Below are positions 1 to 64,000 of a stretch of DNA of 64,000 nt, one piece after another. The DNA is from Ophthalmolycus amberensis (taxonomy: Eukaryota; Chordata; Actinopteri; Perciformes; Zoarcidae): positions 1,798,001-1,862,000 of the forward strand of contig JAFEUB010000065.1 in the NCBI GenBank assembly GCA_024529925.1, written 5' to 3'. The number at the start of each line of letters is the position of its first letter. Position 1 is the first letter of the stretch. The notes beneath the pieces were generated by a model, which saw only the letters and a program-made list of their open reading frames with translations, ran no database searches and was not told the DNA's origin. Both the position numbers and the translations under genes were made by a program.

Positions 1-3000
1 AGTTGAAAAGGGTGGTTGTAAAAAGCCAATACCATGAAATTTGGGTGGGATCAAAACACTGAAACGTCATCAGATGGTGTGGTATTCACATGACTGAGGA
101 GACCACCCAGCACAGTTACTTCCACATGTACATGCCTTATACTGTCAAATATAAAAGGTGCACCATATTATTGATGCATTCCCCCCCCCCCCCCCCCCGC
201 TACACTAAAGATCTGCACTAGCCACAATTGTCTACTTACAGTACAGATGTTTTACTGCTAAAAAGTTGGACGCACTTTTGAAGACAAGACTAAGACCTTC
301 TTGAATAAAAAAAAAATGACACTGTGATTTAAAAGAAGGTATAAAAACCACAGATCTAATGTTGCAGAATGGCTCTTGTTCATATCGGATTGTATCTAAT
401 ATTAATGCACAAACAGGAGCCAAACCTCCAAAATGACATATGTAGATAAAAGAGACTATGCAGATGTTTATCTTTCAAGCTAACTTTCACTCTGTTAAAA
501 CATTTCGACTTTTAAAAACACATACCCAAATAGAAGAACAATTCAAATTACTCACATTCTTTTAATGGAACCAGTCAAGAAGCATAATCTTGATCAGCAG
601 GTGGAAAAGTCCAAAAGCCTACAAGTGAGTTGACCATTGAGGCCTTTTTCTCTGACTCCTCTGGAAGTCAGCTGGAAGGTTTGAGTTTTAAAAAGCGAAT
701 CATATCCTCTAAAAAAGTGAAATACCCCTTTAAAACCGTACATTCTTCTTGTGTGCTTTTCTATACTTGTCATACAGTCAAATGATACCACTTCTTATAA
801 AACTAGCTTTACAATCTCATTTCGTTTTGACTCTAAGCCACAGCATCTGCAGTGCACTGTGTACAACCAAGAAAATATTAGCATGTCATCTGCAAAGAGG
901 ATGAAAATATATACGCACTGAACTCAGTTCCTGCTTAGGTGAACACAATGGTGAAAAGTGTCAAGTTTAAGCAATAAAGCACCGAGTAGCAATGTATAAT
1001 ATATCAGACCAAAGAGAAGTAAAGCAAGGGCTTGATCATTGACATCATTGTATACATTTAAACCATACCAGAAGTTCAGATACCAATCCCTGTGCACACA
1101 CTCCTCTGGCTTTCAGAGACAACAGAGTAATCAATCGCGGTCTCATTTAGGGCCGCTGAAAATATTTCTTGGTCTTCTACCAAAACTTGAAAAGGAAATA
1201 CAATCACCAACAACATAACATGACGATCTGATAATTCTGCATACCCTTTGGGGCACCCTTATATGGGGACAGATGTGCTGGTTGCCCCCACCAGACAGTG
1301 GCCCAGGTCTAAGTGGCAGGAATGCTGATTTAGAATATCTGTCACAAATGTACTAATGTGTACTACTCTGAGATGCTTGATCAATACCAACCTGTCCACA
1401 TAATGGCAGACAGAAGAACAATGCTCCCTGCTTTAAATATATTATACATTATATACATGAAAGACATGTAGGCAGAGCGGCTCAGTAGTCCAATAGAGTA
1501 TTAAGATGAAACAAACCGTCTACATCATTTTTACACGTATAAATAAATAGATGATTATCAAGTTGATCAATATTGCCTCCTTATTTTCAGCAGTCCCGCT
1601 AGTGAGGTTTATTGTGGTGTAGCAGACATGTGGTGGAGAGAGACTCTACGGCATGGTGAACTGAATACATTGTTGAGGGTTTTCCGCGGTACCTGAAGGT
1701 TGTTGGTTTCTAAGTGAAGGCTCCATGAAAAACTGAGTGCACTCTTGAGTGAAGGCTGCGTTGGAATCCGAGAAGAGATCCCATTAGAATCCGAGTAAAG
1801 GTTCCATTAGAATATCAGTAAACAGTCCCACTGGAATCTTACTGCCGGTTCCATTGTCACATGAGCAAATGTTCCATCAGGATCAACGTTTCCATGAAAT
1901 TAAATTACTGTTGGATTGAATGTTCCAGCTGAATCCTACCGGAAGTGCCTTTAAACATGTGGCATTTCCATTAGAACCTGTGCGACTGGTCCATTTTGAA
2001 TGTCCGCCGTAAAGCCTGCATGTGAAGGTTCATCAGAATCTGGGTGAAGTATCCATTGGTGTTTCAGCACAGGCTCCAGTAGAATCTCAGGAAACTGGTT
2101 TTCTAGACTCTGAGTGAAGCTGTGCGGACCTACACGAAGGTTGCCCGGCATCTGAGTGAACGTTCCCACTAAAACATGCATGAAGTATCCAGTTATATGA
2201 AGCTAAAGTTGATTGCTGAATGAGTTCTGTCTGGAGATTCCTACAGATTTTCCAGTGCAAAGATGACGGATAGCCAGCTGAATATCTTTAACAATCTGCT
2301 GCTTCATTCAGAAGCTGGAATTAAGGACCAGATTGATCACAATCTAGCCGTGTTTGACAGTATTTTCATATCAAACTAAATAGAATGACTTGGCAACCAA
2401 GTGTTGTGATGAGTGTAGTTTTATACATTCAGCCAGAAGAGCAGTTACAGGGTTCAATAAGACCCAAACTCATCTGGAAGAAGCCAGACCCAGACGATTT
2501 CCCTTGTTACTTTGTAGCATTTTAAACTTCAGCCTCTTTAAACGATGACGGTTGCATTATGTAGTCTTGTCTTGCATCGCTTTGGAAGACAATGAAGTAC
2601 ATGATGCCGAATACGAGTCTGGACCTTTCATTAGTTTTGCACAGCTGAATTAAAACTGCAGTCTTGTTGCATGAAGACGTGCCTGCGACAGGAAAACTAA
2701 ATCTAAAGCACGTCAGCATGGCAAACTGAAACTAATAAGCATGTCCATTATTACCTTCCCCCCCCCCACCGCCTGAGAATGGTGTTCAGTTCAATGACTC
2801 GTGATGGAACTGTACTTCCAGAGAAAATTGCCACAGAAACTGTTCAGATCCACCGGGTTCAGATCACCTGAGACGGGCTGAAAAAGTTACATTTTTAGCC
2901 CGCTGCGTGAAACCCCATGCATTTGTGATACAGCCAAAACAATGCCGGCTGCTCTCAGAGCCAGATCTGTGGTCTGTGTTTCACGTTTGATCTGAAAGAA

Positions 3001-4098
3001 TCCAAACAGTGCACAGAGATATCACAATCCGCAAGATTCACACAAATGGAATAATTCGAATGAAAACGCTTCACTTCAGTTCAGTTTCTCTCACCATCAT
3101 CTTTCCTTCATGTAGCACCACTCAGCTCAGCTCAGTTTGGTTTTAGTGCTGCAATGTCAAAAAAAAATCCCCAACGACACCAAAAGCAAACGCCACACAC
3201 AAGAACCACAAAAATGCGGATCCTCCAGTTCAGATCCATATGCAGTGGGCTTCTCTGTCCTTAGAAAGTGCTAAGCCGCTCTAGGTCCAACAGCAAGTCT
3301 TTTCGTCAAATACTAGGTCCATATAGTGTGTGTGTGTGTTCATATGTGTGCATTTGCGTGTGTGTGCATGCCTGTACATATCCATCAGATGTTTACAGTA
3401 GAGTTGGTGTTGTTCATATGGACTCTCATCTCTTGAATACTAGTGATGATTTTTTTTTGATGTCCAGCAAGGCTCACTCCTACTCTTCGCAAATCCCTGA
3501 AAAACAGCAGAGAAACAACGGCCACATATTATCAAGCAGTCTGCCAACAGATAAAGAAATATATGATGCAAGTGATACAAAAAAAAAACACACAAAAAAC
3601 ACTGTACTTAAACTTAACTTCATTATTATATTTATTCAACTTCATTATACTGAGTTATGCATTCATAAGTCATACTGATATTCTGTAGCTATATCTGTCT
3701 TTATCGACGCTCTCAGTTCTGTAACGTTCTGCAGGCTTTTTAGAACTTTTTAGCAGGCTTGCAACCTAGATCCTGCATCCTCACTTGGTTTCGACCTTCA
3801 CAACATTGAGTAAAAAAGAAGTATAAATTTAAAATGAATTGTTTTGTATGTGCTGTATTGAGCATTTGACAGTTGTCATTTAAGTCTGGATCATGTCATT
3901 TTTTTACTTTAAAGAGTCCGTTCATCAAAAGTTTTTGTAAAGTCCCAAAATGAACTGATGACAATGAGGACTAGTATTTATTTATATATCTTTTGATACA
4001 ATTTTGCAGAAATCAAAAAAACAAAAATCTAAAACCATCTGCATGGCTAAACATTCTGGTACTCTGTTATGTCTGCGAGAGTGTGGAAGTGACCTTAC
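1..4098 (-). other. epha5: epha5 partial last intron (after E18)
   Basis: No coding sequence supported. It holds a poly-C run (181-198), a degenerate 24-bp tandem repeat around 1735-2190, short GT tracts near 3326-3365 and AT-rich DNA. I looked for the reverse complement of the conserved end of Eph SAM domains and did not see it, so the intron continues beyond the left edge. Confidence 0.7.
1735..2190. repeat. Degenerate minisatellite, unit about 23-24 bp
   Basis: The motif GTTCCATTAGAATCCGAGT and decayed forms (TCCCATTAGAATC, GTTCCATTAGAATATCAGT, GTCCCACTGGAATCT, GTTCCATTGTCACATGAG) recur every 22-24 bp in the best-kept part, 1775-1895, and more loosely to about 2190. Divergence between units suggests an old array. 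No coding potential is supported. Confidence 0.65.
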
Positions 4099-59071
<54,973 letters not shown>

Positions 59072-59510
59072 GGCGCATCCAAAAAAAAGAACACAACCGG
59101 TAACCGTGGGAATGGGGAAGGGGGGCGGGGAGATATTTCTCCTAAATAATAACAGTTTCGGTCAGCATGAAGCGGGATGCCGTTGGGAAACCATCTGTAT
59201 CGTTGTACGTCCACTCAAAGGGAAGGGAGCTCATGTTATGCAGCGGGTAGAGGAAGCAAGTGACGACTGTGTTCGCTCTTGGTTTGGGGAGGCGGGCAGC
59301 GCTCCGGGGGTGGGGTGGCGGCGGGGGGGCGGGGGGGGGGGGGGGCGGAGTGAAGCGCAAGTCTCTCCAATCACAGAAACCTCCACAGGTGAACCCCACT
59401 GCTGCTCCAATTGATGGCTTCATTACTCCTACCTCGTTACCACTCCCAGATGTAACGTCGTTACTTTAAGGTGCCTATCGAAGCGGCCCCCCCCCCCCCC
59501 CCCCCTGCAT
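59072..59510 (-). promoter_or_regulatory. epha5: epha5 5'UTR / promoter-like GC-rich region
   Basis: Immediately upstream of the start codon. It has a T8 run, CCGCCCCCC (GC-box-like), then at 59290-59347 a dense G-rich block on the + strand including a run of about 20 G, and a C run of about 19 at 59487-59505. GC content is well above the intron average. No clear TATA box was seen, and the transcription start cannot be fixed. Confidence 0.55.
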
Positions 59511-61159
59511 TTGTGTTAGACTGTGTGATCAACAGAGCCGGGTTAATTACTTCTAAATCAAGTTACAAGCAGCATTTTCTTTCTTCCTTGTTTTATTTTT
59601 TTGGTGTTTGCTGGGCTTTATGATCAACCTTAGGCTACCTCTGGTGGTCAGGTCAGCAAACTATAATGCAAACTGTATAAGATCTCATGTCAAGACCTAT
59701 TCATTGTTAAACGCATTTTTAATGCAACACGCTCTTTTTAAAAATGTGTAATATTGAGCCATTGTAATAATTTTAAAGTGCTAAAGAAATCACTTCAACT
59801 TACTTCCATACACATATTTGTCTGACGTCACTCATTCAGTTGTGTTCCATTATAACCAACAGGCTATGAGGATCTATTCAACCTCTCTGGTTGAAAGCTT
59901 GAGATGACTGAACAAAGGGAACAGTCTAGACAGAGACAATAACAGTTCTTCACTAAATGTGTCCATTTAGTGAAGTGCCTCAGAACACTGTTGGCGCACG
60001 CGTCTCTGAAGTGTGAATATGTAGTTAAATATACACCCCCATCCCCGGCACAAACACACACATATACCGTCCGCCAACTCTTCACACCATAACTGTGAAT
60101 GACAATCATTTCGTTGTCTGCTTGGGTAAATATGTGTTGAAGAGAAACATTCTCGCCTCAGATTAAGGCTCTGTAAAGGAGAGTTCTATCATCATGATTC
60201 CTCAAAGTGTGTTCAATTAATTTATATCTATGGGACCATAAAACTGTTAGATGATGTTTGATGATTCTGCAATGGCATCTTGGCTTTCATCCCCGTTTCT
60301 ACTCAATCTTCCTTTTCTCTCACGTCTCACCATCTAGCAGTCTCTTTCATATTCTCAGTGTTACCTGTACGCGTTTAAGACAATGCACACAGTACTCATG
60401 TTCTCTCATTCTCTCTGAGCTTTTCCTTCTGTATTCTATCCTTCTCACAGTTTTTGCTGTTTGTTTTTCTATTTTTGTCCTGCCTATGTTTTCCATGGTG
60501 CAATTAGGTTCTTTGATAACTGAGGGATTCTGGGTGATGTACCTGTGGCGTACCCTGCCGGCACCTACCACGCTCATGTACGCACGCAGACGCACATACA
60601 TATAGGCGTGCACACACACATGCATGGATTCATTGCTAAAAACACACATTCAGATCTTCAATGACCCCAATGCAACCTCCCTTGTCAACCCTGATTGATG
60701 CACAAATCCCCACCTCCTATTTGTGACATGAATTTTAGCATCTTCAAATTTAAAATGTTGCCCATATTATTGCGGTAAACAACAAGCATTGCTCGCCAAG
60801 CACAACCGTAACCGAAGGTGTAACGCCAGGGTGGTTATGGCGGTGGTGTATTTTTGGCATGTAGGGGTCTGATCAGCACCGACAGCGGGTGTGGAGGTGG
60901 TTCTGGAATGCCAGAAACCGTTGTCGTCTCGTGGGGGTGTCGTCGGCTTAATTCTCTAATATGTCTGCGGAGGAAAGTGCAAAAAAAAAATCCGCCCTCA
61001 AACCACCCCCAAGCAGTCAGCTATCAATGATGTATCTCCTTATTTTGTTGTTTGCCAATGTATTTTTGTTATTCTTTTGGGTGCTTAGAAATACTTTTGA
61101 TAGTATAAGTGGTAGAATTACTGTGATAGGGTTCCTTAGTCCTAGACTGTAGGTAGGAC

Positions 61160-61330
61160 GTAATTTAGGTAACACCTAACAAAGTACTTTTGTTTCCTAA
61201 TCCTAACCAAGTACTTTGATTACCTAAACCTAGTAATTTAGTTGCCTAAACCTAACCAAGTACTCTGTTGCCTAAACATAACCAAGTACTTTTGTTGCCT
61301 TAACCTAACCTTTTACGTTTGCTAAGCAAG
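61160..61330. repeat. Imperfect repeat of CCTAAACCTAACCAAGTACT
   Basis: About four to five copies of a unit of roughly 30-38 bp with CTAACCAAGTACTTTTGTTGC and CCTAAACCTAA. Spacing varies and units are decayed. It resembles a dispersed fish repeat and, by composition only, telomere-like CCTAA words. Confidence 0.6.
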
Positions 61331-63637
61331 TAAACCTAAAAACTAAGTAAACTTTGTTGAAAGTTTATTTTAAACAGAGACTATATATGTAACAAGCGGA
61401 AACTGTACGTTTCCTGTCAACACTGAATGTTTATTTTGAAAAGACACCTCTGGGACTGAGAATTGGTGAATTCTTATGCCCTTCCGTTCCCATGATTACT
61501 TACTGTCCAGAGAAGATTTCTTCAATCAAAGTAGCACCAAGGTTAGAGACATGACATCATCCACACTTTTAAATGCACACCAAACTCAAAACAGAGACAA
61601 TATGATGTAAAATGCCAACGTGGGCATGGGTATGAATAAGATACACGTGAACCATTTCCAATCCTTTCTTTGGTGGCAAAAAGTCTCTGTAGGATTTGTT
61701 TTTCACTACAGGACACAACATCAGCACACGGCATTTTCCCAAACCAATGGTTTGTTGCAATCATCACATGTGATGGCACCTTGGGGGCTAAACAGTCAGT
61801 TGTGATTTTGTGTGTGCCCACTCACGACAGTAGGGGGGGTGGGGGGGGGGGGGGGGGGTGGGTCAGTGGAGCACACACACACCTCTCCCTCAGTCACACA
61901 TGCAGACACACACACACACACACGCAGGGAGTACCTGGTTTTTGGCAGTGAGGACACCTTTGTCTGACTCAGTCCTCCAACTGAGAAGATCTCCCTTCAC
62001 ACATGCACACACAAACACACACTGGTACAAAAATACTAATACAGCTTGTCCGTTATTTGCCAAATTAGCATGTTTTTTTATTTTTATTCATACAGTCCAT
62101 TCTTCTACAAAATTCTTGTGTTAATCCAGTGTTACATTGCAGTGAAGAAAATGCATTTTGAAATATCTCAGCTTTTAAAGTGTCATTCTATAACTTTTCT
62201 AATTTCTTTGTGAACCCACACATATATAATTGTTTTCCTACAAATAAATATTAGTGTTTAGTTGGTCGTCTTTTCTATCACTCCATATCTTGAAAGACAT
62301 TTTTCACAACTTTATTGACACTGTAAATAAAATAGCCGAGTTGTGATATACCGGATGATGACCTATGATATTAAAAAAGTTAAAGGTAAATTTGAACGAT
62401 AGCACCATTTATTTATTTTCAAATTTTGGCTTTTGGCCATGATAATTGTGCAGTGAAAACCTTTACAGCCCCCTCAAAAATATATTTATCTTTAAGATAT
62501 TTATTCTTGAAAGCAAGAGGTTTCATACTACATGACATTTCTCAAGTATTCCGTTAGTTATTGATTCTTCTATGAAATGGTAAATGTTGGGGGGAAAAAT
62601 GTGCTGGTGAACTGAAATCTAAAATAACTCTTCCTCCTTCTGATCAGCAACCCTGAGGAAGAAATGGGCCTTGAGGTATAGTTGAGAAATCCCCACGGAC
62701 CCTCTACACACACACAGACACACACCCTGCGCCCCCATTCCCAAAATAATCAGCTTTGGGGCTTGACCAGCTGGCCTCTGCTGCAAGGAACTCTGGGATT
62801 TTCCAAAATGCCATGACAACATGTGGTGAAGCATTGCCTCCCGAGCAACGTCTGCTATTATTACACTAACTCTGATGCTTTTAGAGGCGCTTTCGCTTTG
62901 TTTACACACCTGATTTTAGGAGTTCCAAAGAGGATGGTGGACTTTTTTTTTTTAGTGGCATGTATGTTGTGGCAGGATAAGCATGTGTCTAATTACAGAA
63001 GTGAATTGTGGCTGCATTCCATTTCCATCCTAACTCCAGTGCCTGGCTGTGTCGGCTCACTGGCATGCCTTACTGGAGCATTTCAATGAAAAACAAAGAG
63101 AGCCATCGTTCACGTTGTAAGTTACACCTGTGCTTTTTCAATACGAGTGAAAAATACCTGCCGAGCAAAAAGATGTACCGGCAGCGTTCAGAGATCATGG
63201 TCAGACTGATGCGCTGGAAACTGCTGGTTGGTCAGGTCGACAGTTCAGCGAGGAGAAAAGAGGTGATCGAGGAGATGCACCTCGTTATTATCTGTTCCCA
63301 TCTTGTGTCAGTCTGTCATGATTCTGTGGAGAGAGTGCGCTGCTTTGCGGGATGTTGCAGCAAGACCCTCAATGGCGCCATTCCATAAAAGTCACAGGTA
63401 AGTTTCACACCTCTTAAGCGACCGTGAGACCACCACAGGTGGACTCTCATGCAGGTAGAAATGAAGGAGTGAACTCCATCATCTTGCTGCAATTGACCTG
63501 CATCCACTACTAACTAGACATCAACCCTCAAACAAAGTTCTGCAAATCAGATTCTCTGGCCTCTATCTGACCCCGAAACATGGAGCTCTTGTTTTGGGCT
63601 TATTAAGAAGGAAAGCAAACACACAAATTCACACATA

Positions 63638-63645
<8 letters not shown>

Positions 63646-63688
<43 letters not shown>
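63646..63688. repeat. (CA)n microsatellite
   Basis: Uninterrupted CA tract of about 43 bp in the 5' flank, preceded by GCGCG. Confidence 0.95.
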
Positions 63689-64000
63689 CCCCCTGGGCAT
63701 CGTTAAGCCCTGCTTAGCAGCTCAGTGAGGCTGGCAGGCAGTGCTGCTGATATTTTCTCTCTAATTTGGCTGCTCCCTTCTGCATGGTGCCCCAAATCCT
63801 ACAGCTCTCTTTTCACACATTTTATCTCCCAGCTCAGGACCTACAGAATATATACTTCATTTGAAACTGAGTGTGTATATAGGGCTGAGGGATAACATAT
63901 TCTAAGTGCAATCCGTGGAGAGAGAAAAAAGAGATGCCTGAGGCTCCAAGTTGAGCCATAGCATAAATAACAGAAGTGTTTTGGTTTAGATTCCTTCAAC

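Larger units (their letters stand above)
59511..64000. other. 5' flank of epha5 without recognised genes
   Basis: AT-rich intergenic DNA with a repeat-derived block (60780-61350), a poly-G run (about 61829-61860), CA tracts (61910-61923, 63646-63688) and a weak CTCF-like word on the minus strand (CCACCAGAGGTAG, near 59639-59653). Short open frames show no family motifs. Confidence 0.7.

Noticed and set aside
1..4098. Terminal SAM exon of epha5
   Set aside because: Searched by eye for the conserved LGVTLVGHQKK coding pattern in reverse complement and did not find it.
63008..63388. 126-codon open frame upstream of epha5
   Set aside because: No known motif, and no supporting promoter or splice context was seen.

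Overview
The window comes from a ray-finned (teleost) fish nuclear genome. Small coding exons sit in GT-AG introns of 92 bp to 12.2 kb. The DNA between them is full of (CA)n, (CT)n and homopolymer tracts, fish-type tRNA-derived SINE pieces and short hAT elements with perfect 8-bp target duplications. No prokaryotic feature, virus or CRISPR array was found. The species cannot be read from the sequence.

One protein-coding gene fills most of it: an EphA receptor tyrosine kinase on the minus strand, best identified as epha5. Exons were rebuilt from splice sites, reading frame and family motifs, and are numbered E1-E18 in transcript order: E1 58972-59071 (ATG and signal peptide), E2 53499-53563, E3 44654-45374 (ligand-binding domain), E4 32280-32435, E5 31837-32175, E6 25362-25486, E7 23902-23991, E8 23608-23677, E9 23351-23453 (membrane segment), E10 20080-20147, E11 19023-19148, E12 17717-17902, E13 17135-17196, E14 12350-12417, E15 12116-12257, E16 9854-10003, E17 5373-5566 (kinase from E11 to E17) and E18 4099-4263 (SAM). 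They join in frame into 2930 nt, 976 complete codons. The last exon (end of SAM, C-terminal tail, stop, 3'UTR) was not found and should lie left of position 1.

Regions: 59072-64000 is 5' flank with a GC/G-rich promoter-like stretch and repeats. 44654-58971 holds the start, LBD and two large introns. 23351-44653 holds the cysteine-rich, FN3 and membrane exons in repeat-rich introns. 4099-20147 holds the juxtamembrane, kinase and SAM exons. 1-4098 is partial last intron.

Points of most interest: an 18-residue acidic expansion in an LBD loop; two exons that are normally single in Eph genes (160 bp and 210 bp) each split by a short extra intron; two nearly identical hAT elements in direct orientation on either side of the exons encoding the catalytic HRD/DFG core, differing by exactly nine 28-bp repeat units; a CA tract of about 137 bp starting 8 nt inside a kinase-exon donor; and a CpG-rich intronic island with a perfect-looking CTCF core. 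No separate undescribed multi-gene system is visible.
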